Below, piece by piece: positions 8,118 through 17,309 of a stretch of DNA of 64,000 bases (positions are counted from its first letter, which is position 1; each line of letters starts with the position of its first letter). This DNA comes from Acetobacteraceae bacterium (GTDB lineage: Bacteria; Pseudomonadota; Alphaproteobacteria; Acetobacterales; Acetobacteraceae), in the NCBI GenBank assembly GCA_003506895.1, contig DNXO01000091.1, positions 103,270 through 167,269 of the forward strand, in the 5' to 3' direction. The position numbers and the translations under genes were made by a program. The notes below the pieces were generated by a model. That model searched no databases. It had not been told where the DNA came from and was given only the letters and a program-made list of their open reading frames with translations.

Positions 8118-9131
8118 GTGCTGAAGAATTTGCTACGAACGGCGCTTGCCGGCGTCCTGGCGCTGGCGTCTACCGGCGCCTACGCGCTGGAGCAGGCGTC
8201 GGTCCAGTTGAAATGGGTGTACCAGGCGCAGTTCGCGGGCTATATCGTGGCGCAGCAGAAGGGCTTTTACAAAGCCCAGGGCCTGGATGTGACGATCAAG
8301 CCGGGCGGTCCCGATCTGGCACCGCCGCAGGTGCTGGCGGGCGGTGGCGTCGATTTCGCGGTAGACTGGCTACCCAGCGCCCTGTCGGCCAGGGAAAAGG
8401 GCGTGCCGATGGTCAACGTCGCGCAGTTCCTCACCCGAGCGGGCGGGCTGATCACATGCTGGAAAGTGCCGGGAAAGACGAAGCCCGAGGAATACTTCAA
8501 GGGCAAGACCGTCGGCGTTGCGTTCGGTGGTAACGAGTATCCGTTCCTGTCGTTCGCCGCGCACTTGAATCTGACGACCTCGGGCGCCAATCCCGATGTG
8601 AAGATCATCAAGCTGGGCTTCAATGTCGATCCGCTGCTGCAACATCAGGCCGATTGCATCGCCACACAGATCTACAACGAGTATTATCAGATCCTGGACG
8701 CCGGTATTACGCCCGACCAACTGATCACCTTCCCCTACGCCGACTATAATGTCGATACGCTGGAAGATGGCCTATATGCCCTACAGCCGAAGCTGAACGA
8801 TCCGGCGTTCGCGGCGAAAGCGGCGCATTTCCTGGCTGGGTCGATCGAGGGCTGGAAATACGCCGTCGAACACCCCGAGGAAGCCGCCAAGATCATCGTC
8901 GATAACGACCCGGCCGGCGTCGCGGTTTACAAGATCCAACTTCGGCAGATGAAGGAAATCGCCAAGCTGGTTGGCTCCGGCGGCAAGGCCGTGGGTTACC
9001 TGGATCCCGCCGCGTTCGACCAGACCGTCGCTATCCTGCTGGCCGGCGGTTCCACCCCGATCATCACTAAGAAGCCCGAAGGCGCCTGGACGCATGCGGT
9101 TTGGGACAAAGCCGAACCGGAGGTGAAGTGA
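8118..9131 (+). CDS. ABC transporter substrate-binding protein, NMT1/THI5-like
   Basis: This 337-residue periplasmic solute receptor has a signal peptide of about 23 residues ending GAYA. The mature start VQLKWVYQAQFAGYIVAQQK is characteristic of the NMT1/THI5-like group. That group includes pyrimidine-precursor, riboflavin and hydroxymethylpyrimidine receptors. It starts at GTG 8118, preceded by AAGGAG six bases away, although the frame is open much further upstream inside the second permease gene. It overlaps the next gene by 4 nt (GTGA). The ligand is not evident. The following catabolic genes suggest a nitrogen-containing heterocycle or ureido compound, which is inference. Confidence 0.85.
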   Translation: MLKNLLRTALAGVLALASTGAYALEQASVQLKWVYQAQFAGYIVAQQKGFYKAQGLDVTIKPGGPDLAPPQVLAGGGVDFAVDWLPSALSAREKGVPMVNVAQFLTRAGGLITCWKVPGKTKPEEYFKGKTVGVAFGGNEYPFLSFAAHLNLTTSGANPDVKIIKLGFNVDPLLQHQADCIATQIYNEYYQILDAGITPDQLITFPYADYNVDTLEDGLYALQPKLNDPAFAAKAAHFLAGSIEGWKYAVEHPEEAAKIIVDNDPAGVAVYKIQLRQMKEIAKLVGSGGKAVGYLDPAAFDQTVAILLAGGSTPIITKKPEGAWTHAVWDKAEPEVK

Positions 9132-10189
9132 GCGCCCCACTGGCTGCGATAGACGTGCACTCGCACGTCTATCCAGGCCGCTATATGTCCCTGCTACGGG
9201 CGCGCGACACGGTTCCCCGGATCGTCGCCCGTGGCGGTCAGGACCGGATGCTGATCCTGCCCGGCGAGGATGCCGACAGCAGCACCTCGGTCGGGCGTCC
9301 GATCGGCAGCGAATACTGGGATCCGGCGCGCAAGATCGCGTTCATGGACCGGCACGCAATCGCAGTGTCGGTCATCAGCCCGGCCAATCCCTGGCTGGAC
9401 TTCCTGGCCGACGCCGGTCCCGTTGCGACTGAAATCAATGAGGACATGGAGACGCTGTGCGCCGCAAGCGGCGGCCGGCTGTACGGTCTGGGGTTGCTCC
9501 CCATCCGCGATCCAGCGGCCTCGGCTGCCGAGCTTGGCCGTATCGCTGGATTGCCGCATCTGCGTGGCGCCGTGATCGGGACAACCGGGGCAGGGAAGGG
9601 GCTGGACGATCCAGCCCTGGATCAGGTCTGGGCCGCGGCGGAGCGGCATGGCCTGATGATCTTCGTCCATCCTCACTACGGGTTGGGCAACGAGGCCCTG
9701 GCTGGCTACGGCCATGCCACGTTGCTCGCCCTCGGCTTTCCGTTCGAAACGACCGCCGCGATCACCCGCCTGATCTTGGGCGGCGCGTTCGACCGGTTTC
9801 CCGGACTGCGCATGATGGTCGCCCATGCCGGCGGCGTTCTACCCTATTTGGCCGCTCGGCTTGATGCCTGCGTGGCCGGCGATGCGCACTCACCGGTGCG
9901 GCTGCGACATGAACCGAGTTCCTATCTGCGCGGCCTGTATTTCGATGCGATAGGCTATCAGGCGGCGACCCTGGCAATGCTGATGTCGCTGGTCGGGGTA
10001 GAGCGGATCATGTTCGGGACGGATCATCCGTTCTTCCCGCCGCACGTGGAAAACGCCGAACTGGACAGCACGGAGTGGCACAGCCCGGCGGTGCACCGTG
10101 CCGTGCTGCGGGAACTGGGACCACAAGCGGAGATCGCGATTCTGAACGGCAACGCGAAGGCGATACTGTGCATCGATCTATCGACATGA
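9128..10189 (+). CDS. Amidohydrolase-family (ACMSD-like) metal-dependent hydrolase or decarboxylase
   Basis: This 353-residue TIM-barrel enzyme belongs to the amidohydrolase-2 group, which also includes aminocarboxymuconate-semialdehyde decarboxylase and resorcylate decarboxylases. Metal-ligand motifs are seen in order: DVHSHVYPG (near 8), FVHPHYG (near 180), MVAHAGG (near 230) and FGTDHPFF (near 300). The start is GTG 9128, overlapping the TGA of the binding-protein gene. It sits between the importer and an oxidoreductase, so it probably acts on the imported compound. Whether it hydrolyses a ring or decarboxylates cannot be decided from sequence. Confidence 0.8.
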   Translation: MSAPLAAIDVHSHVYPGRYMSLLRARDTVPRIVARGGQDRMLILPGEDADSSTSVGRPIGSEYWDPARKIAFMDRHAIAVSVISPANPWLDFLADAGPVATEINEDMETLCAASGGRLYGLGLLPIRDPAASAAELGRIAGLPHLRGAVIGTTGAGKGLDDPALDQVWAAAERHGLMIFVHPHYGLGNEALAGYGHATLLALGFPFETTAAITRLILGGAFDRFPGLRMMVAHAGGVLPYLAARLDACVAGDAHSPVRLRHEPSSYLRGLYFDAIGYQAATLAMLMSLVGVERIMFGTDHPFFPPHVENAELDSTEWHSPAVHRAVLRELGPQAEIAILNGNAKAILCIDLST

Positions 10190-11610
10190 CGCCGGCGGAA
10201 CGTGCCCTGGCTGCCCAGGTTCGCAACGAACTGGCGCTGTTGGCCTATCCGGATCGGCCGTGGGTGCGGCCGGTGGTTGCGGATGGCACGACCTGCGCGG
10301 ATGTTCTGGTCATCGGCGGCGGTCAATCCGGCCTTGCGATCGCCCACGGCCTGCGCCGCGACGCCGTCACCAATGTCGCGGTGCTTGATGCCCGCCCGGC
10401 CGGACAAGAGGGCGTCTGGGAACATTTCGCCCGGATGCCCGAGTTGCGGACACCGAAAGAGCAGCTCGGCATCGAGTTTGGCCAGCCGAACCTGTCGGTT
10501 CGAGCATGGCATGCGGCCAGGTACGGGTCGGCGGGGTGGGCGACGTTCAAGCGCGTCCCACGCCAGGACTGGATGGCGTATCTACGCTGGTATCGTGAGG
10601 CGCTGGATCTTCCGGTGGAGAACGATGTCACTGTCACCGAGATCAGGCCCGGTCCGCGTCCGGGTATTTTAGCCGTGGATACGTCGCGCGGAACCCGTCT
10701 GGCCAGATCGGTCGTTCTCGCGACCGGCTTCGAGGGGGCCGGCTCGTTGCGGATACCGGATGCGGTTTCGCAATCGCTCCCGCCGGACCGTTACGACCAT
10801 GCCTGCACGCCGATCGACTTTGGCCGCTTCAATGGCAAGCGCATCGGTATTCTGGGCCATGGCGCTTCGGCGTTCGATGCGGCTGTGGAGGCTCTGCGAT
10901 CGGGCGCGGCCTCGGTCGATCTATGTTTCCGGCGTTCGGCGCTGCCGGTGGTCAATCCGCACCGGTTTCTGGATGCGCCCGGCCTCATGGCCCATTGGCC
11001 GGCGCTGACCGACCGCGTCCGCTGGAACATCGCCCGCCACATGCGGACGTTCGATCAGCCGCCGGGCGTGGCCAGCTTCGAAACCGCCATAGCGCTTCCG
11101 GGATTCCGGATGCATGCGGCCAGCCCGTGGGACGAGGTATCGCTGGATGGTCCGAAGATCCGGGTCACGACCCCACGGGACGACTTCTATTTCGATCACG
11201 TGATCTGTGCCACGGGCTACGCCTTCGACCTTGCCGCCCGGCCTGAACTGCGTGGCCTCGCGCACGACGTGGTGCTGTGGCGGGACCGGTTTGATCCGCC
11301 CGCGGATGAGAAAAGCGCGGAGTTGGGTGCGTACCCCTACCTGGCCGAAGGTTACGAATTCATACCACGCCGCCCGGATGACGACTGGATATCCCGCGTC
11401 CATGCCTTCAACTTCGCGGCTTTGGTTAGCACCGGCCCGCACTCGACGTCGATCAGCGGCCACAAATTTGCCTTACCCCGGCTACTGCGCGCGCTTGTGC
11501 GGCGGCTGTTCCTGGAGCAGCAGGACGGCATCATCGGTGCGCTGCGGGCCTACGATGAACTGGACCTGGTGATCCCCTCCGGCATCCAGCAGGAGACCGC
11601 ACATGTCTGA
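10186..11610 (+). CDS. FAD/NAD(P)-binding oxidoreductase (flavin monooxygenase-like)
   Basis: The 474-residue protein has a dinucleotide-binding motif DVLVIGGGQSGLAIAHGL (near residue 34). A second Rossmann motif GKRIGILGHGASAFDAA lies near 220, and an ATG-type motif VICATGYAFDLA near 345. This two-dinucleotide-domain layout matches flavin-dependent N-hydroxylating and Baeyer-Villiger-like monooxygenases. An FAD-dependent urate-hydroxylase-type role is conceivable given the neighbouring ureidoglycolate lyase, but that is speculative. It starts at ATG 10186, overlapping the preceding TGA, and overlaps the next gene by 8 nt. Confidence 0.75.
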   Translation: MTPAERALAAQVRNELALLAYPDRPWVRPVVADGTTCADVLVIGGGQSGLAIAHGLRRDAVTNVAVLDARPAGQEGVWEHFARMPELRTPKEQLGIEFGQPNLSVRAWHAARYGSAGWATFKRVPRQDWMAYLRWYREALDLPVENDVTVTEIRPGPRPGILAVDTSRGTRLARSVVLATGFEGAGSLRIPDAVSQSLPPDRYDHACTPIDFGRFNGKRIGILGHGASAFDAAVEALRSGAASVDLCFRRSALPVVNPHRFLDAPGLMAHWPALTDRVRWNIARHMRTFDQPPGVASFETAIALPGFRMHAASPWDEVSLDGPKIRVTTPRDDFYFDHVICATGYAFDLAARPELRGLAHDVVLWRDRFDPPADEKSAELGAYPYLAEGYEFIPRRPDDDWISRVHAFNFAALVSTGPHSTSISGHKFALPRLLRALVRRLFLEQQDGIIGALRAYDELDLVIPSGIQQETAHV

Positions 11611-12115
11611 ACCAGAGCTACACGACCTGATACCGATGGAGCTGACCCGGGCGGCATTCGCGCCGTACGGGACAGTGGTTCCCCCAATGGAAGACGGGAC
11701 GGCTTTCGGACCGCTGGATGCCACGCTGCGTTTCGGTTCCGGCACGCCGCGCTTTTACGCGATGCGTCTGCCCAACCGCGGCTTGGTGATCAGCCGGATC
11801 ACGCGGCACCGGCAGGTGACGCAGGTCCTCGCCTCGGCCGGTGGGCTGCCGTGGTTGATCGCGGTCGCACCACCGCCGGCGGTGGACGCCGACGATGCCG
11901 AACCGGATTGGCGGGACATACGGGCTTTCAGTATTCCAGGAAATGCCGCGGTGATGCTGGCATGCGGAACATGGCATGCGGGGCCGCTGTTCCAGGCGCC
12001 GGAAGCGAGTTTCTTCAATCTGGAACTCAGCGATACCAACATTACCGATCATTGGAGTTGCGATCTGGTGAAGCGTTACGGCGTGGCACTGCGATTGGCG
12101 CCTGAGAACAACTGA
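11603..12115 (+). CDS. allA: Ureidoglycolate lyase family protein
   Basis: The 170-residue cupin-fold protein has family hallmarks: RHRQVTQVLASAGG, WLIAVAPP, AFSIPGNAAVMLACGTWHAG and FFNLELSDTN. In allantoin degradation this family splits ureidoglycolate into glyoxylate and urea. The gene lies inside the importer/oxygenase operon, overlapping the FAD gene by 8 nt. Because allantoinase and allantoicase genes are absent nearby, the protein may act on a related ureido-acid rather than in the full allantoin pathway. Confidence 0.85.
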   Translation: MSEPELHDLIPMELTRAAFAPYGTVVPPMEDGTAFGPLDATLRFGSGTPRFYAMRLPNRGLVISRITRHRQVTQVLASAGGLPWLIAVAPPPAVDADDAEPDWRDIRAFSIPGNAAVMLACGTWHAGPLFQAPEASFFNLELSDTNITDHWSCDLVKRYGVALRLAPENN

Positions 12116-12125
12116 GGATCCGATC

Positions 12126-13106
12126 ATGTCGCAAATACCGGTTATCGACATCGCGCCGCTACTCAACGGCGGCCCCGAGGGTGAGCGCGCCGTTGCCTCC
12201 GAGATTGGACGGGCCAGTCGGGAACGGGGATTTTTCTACATTGCCAACCATGGCGTCCCAACCAGCCTGCGTGCGGAGCTGTTCGATGCCGCCGCGACGT
12301 TCTTTGCCCAGCCCGATCAGGCGAAGCAGGCTGTCTCGTTCTTCAAATCGCCGCATAACCGGGGATACGTGCCGATCGAGGGCGAAACGCTCGATCCGTC
12401 GCTGCGGCCGGATGCGAAAGAGGCTTACAACATCGGCCGCGAACTGGCGGCGGACGATGTGGACCTGCTGGCCGGAACACCGTTTCACGGCCTGAATCAA
12501 TGGCCGGACCTGCCGGGCTTCCGCGACACCACACTTGCGTATTTCACGGCGATGCAGAGGCTTGGCGAGAAGCTGCATCGTGCCTTTGCGATCGATCTGG
12601 GGTTGGCCCCGGATTACTTCCTGCCATTTATCGACCGGCCGATCGCCACCCTGCGCCTGCTGCATTATCCTCCGCATCCAGGCTCGTTCGACGGCAGCCA
12701 GTATGGCGCCAGTCCCCACACGGACTACGGGAATCTGACGCTGCTGGCGCAGGACGACGTCGGTGGGCTGGAAGTCAAGGAACGCGACGGCGGCTGGATC
12801 GACGCGGTGCCGATGGACGGGACCCTGGTCTGCAACATCGGCGACTGCCTGATGCGCTGGAGCAATGACGTCTATGTATCGACCCCGCATCGAGTCGTGA
12901 ACCGCGGGGGCGCCGAACGGTTCTCAGCCGCATTCTTCTTCGATACCAACGCCGACGCCCTGGTAAGCTGCCTGCCGACCTGCCGGTCCGATGAACGGCC
13001 GCCGCGCTATGCGCCGGTGAACGGTGCCGACTATCTGCGTTCGCGGCTGGAGCGCACCTACAAGGAAGGGTTCGTGACGCTCACTGGTAAATCGGGTTCG
13101 GAATGA
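12126..13106 (+). CDS. 2-oxoglutarate/Fe(II) oxygenase, isopenicillin-N-synthase family
   Basis: This 326-residue non-heme iron oxygenase has an N-terminal DIOX_N domain (IPVIDIAPLLNG onward). In the catalytic jelly-roll, the iron ligands lie in SPHTDYGNLTLL (HxD) and TPHRVVNRG (distal His). ERFSAAFFFD carries the Arg-x-Ser that holds 2-oxoglutarate. It is 10 bp downstream of the ureidoglycolate lyase-like gene and ends the tightly coupled operon. The family includes hydroxylases of nucleobases, amino acids and small metabolites. The substrate here is unknown. Confidence 0.85.
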   Translation: MSQIPVIDIAPLLNGGPEGERAVASEIGRASRERGFFYIANHGVPTSLRAELFDAAATFFAQPDQAKQAVSFFKSPHNRGYVPIEGETLDPSLRPDAKEAYNIGRELAADDVDLLAGTPFHGLNQWPDLPGFRDTTLAYFTAMQRLGEKLHRAFAIDLGLAPDYFLPFIDRPIATLRLLHYPPHPGSFDGSQYGASPHTDYGNLTLLAQDDVGGLEVKERDGGWIDAVPMDGTLVCNIGDCLMRWSNDVYVSTPHRVVNRGGAERFSAAFFFDTNADALVSCLPTCRSDERPPRYAPVNGADYLRSRLERTYKEGFVTLTGKSGSE

Positions 13107-13186
13107 ACATCGTCGGCGGTGCGCGTTGACGCCGGCTTCATAGCCGGTATCTAACGCTCGTCGCTTTCGTCAGCAGGAGTCCGGAC

Positions 13187-14125
13187 GTGGTTCTTACCAG
13201 CAGCATCAAGGGGGTCATCCCCATCGCGCCAACCCCATTCCATACCGATGGAACGGTCGATGACGTCTCTCTGGACCGCATGACGGACTTCTTTCTCGCC
13301 GCCGGGATCGACGGAATCACCATCCTCGGCCAACTCGGGGAGGCACCGAAGCTCGACCACCAGGAAGCGATCGGCATCGCCCGCAAGGTGATCAAGCGGG
13401 CGAATGTTCCGATCATCGTCGGCGTGTCGGCGCCGGGCTTCGCGGCGATGCGTGCCCTGACGCGCGATGTCATGGACCTGGGTGCCGCCGGAGTTATGAT
13501 CGCGCCGCCTAATACGCTGCGCACCGACGATCAGGTCGTGACCTACTATCGGCAGGCGGCGGAGGCGATCGGGTCCGACGTGCCGTTCATCCTCCAGGAT
13601 TACCCGCTGACCTTCAGCGTGGTCATGACGCCCGCCGTCATCCGCCGCATCGTTACCGAAAATGAGTCCTGCGTGATGCTGAAGCACGAGGACTGGCCGG
13701 GACTGGAGAAAATCAGTGCCCTGCGTGCGTTCGAACGTGACGGATCGATGCGTCACGTCGCGATCCTGACCGGCAACGGCGGTCTGTTCCTGGATTTCGA
13801 GATGGACCGAGGCGCGGACGGCGCCAACACCGGCTACGCCTTTCCGGAAATGCTGGTGGATGTGGTCAGACTGTCCGCCGCCGGAAAGCGAGATGAGGCG
13901 CACGATCTGTTCGACGCGCACTTGCCGTACCTTCTGTATGAACAACAACAGGGCGCCTTGGGCCTCGCTGTCCGCAAGTACGTCCTGATGCGCCGTGGCG
14001 TGATTGCCTCGGACACGCAACGCAAGCCGGGGCTGGCGCTGAGCGCGACGGCGAAGGCCGAGGTGGATTATCTGCTGTCCAGGGTCGCTCGGTTCGACAA
14101 GCGGGCTCACATCGCAGGGGCATAG
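13187..14125 (+). CDS. Dihydrodipicolinate synthase/N-acetylneuraminate lyase family aldolase
   Basis: This 312-residue TIM-barrel aldolase or dehydratase of the DapA family has the Schiff-base lysine in VMLKHEDWPG. The conserved tyrosine is in LQDYPLTF and the N-terminal barrel motif is GVIPIAPTPF. It starts at GTG 13187, with AGGAG eight bases upstream. Catabolic DapA paralogues next to TRAP transporters usually act on sugar acids or 2-oxo acids, as expected from the DctP and DctQM genes downstream. It is not likely to be the lysine-biosynthetic enzyme given this context. Confidence 0.8.
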   Translation: MVLTSSIKGVIPIAPTPFHTDGTVDDVSLDRMTDFFLAAGIDGITILGQLGEAPKLDHQEAIGIARKVIKRANVPIIVGVSAPGFAAMRALTRDVMDLGAAGVMIAPPNTLRTDDQVVTYYRQAAEAIGSDVPFILQDYPLTFSVVMTPAVIRRIVTENESCVMLKHEDWPGLEKISALRAFERDGSMRHVAILTGNGGLFLDFEMDRGADGANTGYAFPEMLVDVVRLSAAGKRDEAHDLFDAHLPYLLYEQQQGALGLAVRKYVLMRRGVIASDTQRKPGLALSATAKAEVDYLLSRVARFDKRAHIAGA

Positions 14126-14278
14126 TCGGTCCGTCGGGGGGGCGGGACGCAAGCGACCGGGGCTTGCATTTTGACCCCCTGATGGATGGGCCGGATGATC
14201 AGGCCATTGGCGTATGTCTTGACGAATGTAACCATTTAACCATAACGCGTACCTAAACGCGAACCTTGAGGGGACTCC

Positions 14279-15277
14279 ATGAATAAACAAACGATCAGCC
14301 GGCGCCACGTTATCGGTGCCGCACTGGCCGCTCCGGCGATCATCGGGACGGCGCGGGCGCAGGCGCGCATGCTGAAGATGACACTGGCGGATACCGTTGC
14401 GAACCCCGTTTATGACATCTGCAAAAAGTTCGCGGCCGACGTGCATGAGCGTACCAAGGGTTCGCTCGACATTCAGGTCTATGGCGCCGGCCAGCTTGGC
14501 AGCCAGGTCAACGCACTGACCGGCATGCAGACCGGCATTATCGATTTTGTCGCTCACACCACGGGTTATATGGACACGATCTGGCCCCGCTGTGCGGTGC
14601 TGGACCTGCCGTATGTGTTCCGCGATGGCGCCATGGCGGCCAAGGTGCTGGATGGCCCTGTCGGCGAGGAACTGTTCAAGGCATTTCCGGAACGTGGCGT
14701 TTACGGCCTGTGCTGGGGCCATTGGGGCTGGCGCCCATGCTCGACCACACTGACCAAGCCGCTGACCGAACCGTCCGACATGGCGGGGCTGAAGATCCGC
14801 ATCCAGCCGGGTGCGATCTTCGCGGAAAGCTTCAAGCAGGTCGGCGCGATTCCGGTGGCGATCGATATCTCCGAGGTCTATGTCGCGATGTCCCAGGGCG
14901 CCGTGCAGGCGATCGAGACGCCGATCATCTCGATGGTCGCGAACAAGATGCAAGAGATCGTCAAGGTCGTGAACCAGACGAATTTCGTCTATAACGCGGG
15001 CGCTTTGATGGTTAGCAAGCGGCGGTTCGACTCGTTCACGCCGGAACAGCAGACGGCGGTGCGCGAAGCCGCGAAGGACATGGCGGTTTACTGGCGGGCC
15101 GACGTCGCGACGGCGACGGACAAGGCGGCGGAAACGATGAAGGCCGCCGGTGTGCAGATCGCCGACGTTGATACAGGCGCCTATACAAAGGCGCTGAAGC
15201 CGATTTACGACAAATTCCGGCCGGTGATCGGCGATGACCTTGTGGATATGGTGCTGAAACAGACCGGCGCAGCCTGA
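14279..15277 (+). CDS. dctP: TRAP transporter solute-binding protein, DctP family
   Basis: The 332-residue periplasmic receptor starts with a twin-arginine-like signal (SRRHVIGAALAAPAIIG, cleavage near 27). The DctP fold follows, including the ligand-carboxylate region GLKIRIQPGAIF with its conserved Arg. It is followed after 3 bp by the fused membrane component. A 153-bp gap upstream probably holds the promoter for the TRAP pair. The ligand is probably an organic acid. Confidence 0.85.
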   Translation: MNKQTISRRHVIGAALAAPAIIGTARAQARMLKMTLADTVANPVYDICKKFAADVHERTKGSLDIQVYGAGQLGSQVNALTGMQTGIIDFVAHTTGYMDTIWPRCAVLDLPYVFRDGAMAAKVLDGPVGEELFKAFPERGVYGLCWGHWGWRPCSTTLTKPLTEPSDMAGLKIRIQPGAIFAESFKQVGAIPVAIDISEVYVAMSQGAVQAIETPIISMVANKMQEIVKVVNQTNFVYNAGALMVSKRRFDSFTPEQQTAVREAAKDMAVYWRADVATATDKAAETMKAAGVQIADVDTGAYTKALKPIYDKFRPVIGDDLVDMVLKQTGAA

Positions 15278-15280
15278 GCC

Positions 15281-17182
15281 ATGGTCACCCTGGCCGAAGA
15301 TGCGGCACTGACCGCCCTGGCGCCCCGTGAAGGGGCGGCCAGGGAGGTTTTTCGGCATTTCTGCGGTAGCCTGGATACTGGCGCGCGCGCTATCGCCGCG
15401 GCCGGGATGCTGATCGAGCTCGCGATTATCGTGCTGGACGTGCTGCGGCGCGAGGTGTTTCACACATCGTTCCTGTGGGGCGATGAAGCCTCGAAAATGG
15501 CGCTGTCGCTGGTGGCCTTCATCGGCGGCGCGGCGGCCTATCGCGGCGGGCAGCATACCTCGATCCGGGTGTTGCTAGACCTGATGCCGGTGCGCACGCG
15601 CGCCTTCATCCTCGCCATGCTGGAATGGACCGTCATCGTGACGACGGGCATCGCTATGTGGGCATCGTACGCGCTGATCCATGATAACTGGGCCAACGCG
15701 ACGCCGATCTTGCAGGTCAGCACGGGTTGGTATGCCTTGCCGCTGCCCCTCTCGATGCTGCTGATCGCGATCTTCGCGCTGGAGCGGTTGGTGCTGCGCA
15801 TGCCGCCGGCTATCGTGCTTGCGGCGGGACTGGCTGTCGCGGCCGGCGTGGCGGTATTCGCCGGGTTCGATGTGACCCAGTATTTCGGCGTTCGTCCCGA
15901 CCTGTCCCTGGGGGTGATGGTCGCGCTGTTCTTCGTCGCCGTGCTGTTCGGGTTGCCGGTCAGCTTCGCGATGTTGCTGAGCACATTGGTCTATCTGCAA
16001 ACCACCGACGCCGCCCCGTTCATCGCCGTGCCGCAGAACATGATCGACGGCACTGGAAACTATATCCTGCTGGCCCTGCCATTCTTCATATTCGCTGGCC
16101 TGATCATGGAACGCGGTGAGATCAGCGTGCGGCTGGTGCGCTTCGCCATGGCGCTCGTCGGACGGGCCAAGGGCGGCCTGCTGCAAGTGATCGTGGTTAC
16201 GATCTATCTGGTCAGCGGCATCTCCGGCTCGAAGGTCGCCGATGTCGCGGCGGTGGGTTCGGTGATGCGCGGCGAACTCAAGCGCCGAGGCTACCGGCCG
16301 GAGCAGGGGGCCGCGGCACTGGCGGCGTCGGCGGCGATGGCGGAAACCATTCCACCGTCGATCGCGATGCTGGTGCTTGGGTCGGTCACGCCGATTTCCA
16401 TCGGCACATTGTTCGTGGCCGGTTTGTTGCCGGCTGCTGTCATTGCGGCCTGCCTGATGGTGTTGATTTGGTTCCGGTCGCGTAATTCCGAGCACGGGGG
16501 CGAAACCTCGACCGGAAGCCGGCTTTCCGCGGTTCCGGCGGCGATTCTGCCCTTGGCGATGCCGGTGCTGATGGTATCCGGCATCAAATTCGGGATCGCG
16601 ACACCGACCGAGGTTTCAACCTTCGCCGTGCTCTACGGGCTCGGTCTTGCCGTGCTGGTCTATCGCGCGGTGCCGTTTCGAAAAGTGTTTCCGCTGGCGA
16701 TGGAATGCGCCGGGACGGCGGGCATGGTGCTGTTCGTACTGGCCTCGGCGGCGTCGTTCGCCTGGACGCTTACGGCGGCCAACCTGCCGCAGCATTTGGT
16801 CGGCCTGCTCGATGCGGCCGGGCACAATTCCTATGTGTTCCTGGCGGGTTCGATCGTGATGCTGATCCTGATCGGATCGTTGCTGGAGGGCCTGCCAGCC
16901 TTGATTATCCTGGCACCGTTGCTGATGCCGATCGCAACGCAATTCGGGATCAACGGCGTCCAGTATGCGACGGTGCTGTTGTTGGCGATGGGTGTCGGGG
17001 CGTTCATGCCGCCGGTTGGGGTCGGCTTTTACGTCGCCTGTGCGGTCGCCGAATCCCGTGTCGAAGTCTCGGCGCGGGAGATGGTGCCGTATCTGATCGT
17101 TCTGGTGCTGTCGATTGGATTGATCGCGTTCGTGCCGTGGATCACGTTGTCGGTGCCAAGGTTGCTGGGAAGCCCGCTATAG
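15281..17182 (+). CDS. TRAP transporter fused permease (DctQ-DctM)
   Basis: At 633 residues it fuses the small 4-helix DctQ domain (about 25-175, with FLWGDEASKMALSLVAFIGG) to the large DctM domain (about 200-633). The DctM part has repeated GISGSK and ETIPPSIAM motifs typical of that family. It is driven by an ion gradient and takes substrate from the DctP protein encoded just upstream. A paralogous fused gene lies at 21535. Confidence 0.88.
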   Translation: MVTLAEDAALTALAPREGAAREVFRHFCGSLDTGARAIAAAGMLIELAIIVLDVLRREVFHTSFLWGDEASKMALSLVAFIGGAAAYRGGQHTSIRVLLDLMPVRTRAFILAMLEWTVIVTTGIAMWASYALIHDNWANATPILQVSTGWYALPLPLSMLLIAIFALERLVLRMPPAIVLAAGLAVAAGVAVFAGFDVTQYFGVRPDLSLGVMVALFFVAVLFGLPVSFAMLLSTLVYLQTTDAAPFIAVPQNMIDGTGNYILLALPFFIFAGLIMERGEISVRLVRFAMALVGRAKGGLLQVIVVTIYLVSGISGSKVADVAAVGSVMRGELKRRGYRPEQGAAALAASAAMAETIPPSIAMLVLGSVTPISIGTLFVAGLLPAAVIAACLMVLIWFRSRNSEHGGETSTGSRLSAVPAAILPLAMPVLMVSGIKFGIATPTEVSTFAVLYGLGLAVLVYRAVPFRKVFPLAMECAGTAGMVLFVLASAASFAWTLTAANLPQHLVGLLDAAGHNSYVFLAGSIVMLILIGSLLEGLPALIILAPLLMPIATQFGINGVQYATVLLLAMGVGAFMPPVGVGFYVACAVAESRVEVSAREMVPYLIVLVLSIGLIAFVPWITLSVPRLLGSPL

Positions 17183-17309
17183 GGCCGGAAGTGGATGACT
17201 GGAACTGCTTAAGCATGGGCAGATCACCGGGCGGGTGGTGCTCACCGATACTGACGCTCTTCTGGCTGGTTGAGGGCGGGGCCGGCCCGCTGGAACGCAC
17301 GGAGTGTCG

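Noticed and set aside
13151..15556. 801-codon open frame on the minus strand
   Set aside because: It lies antisense to the DapA-like, dctP and start of the fused permease genes, has Arg/His-rich low-information sequence and no motifs; it arises from high GC.
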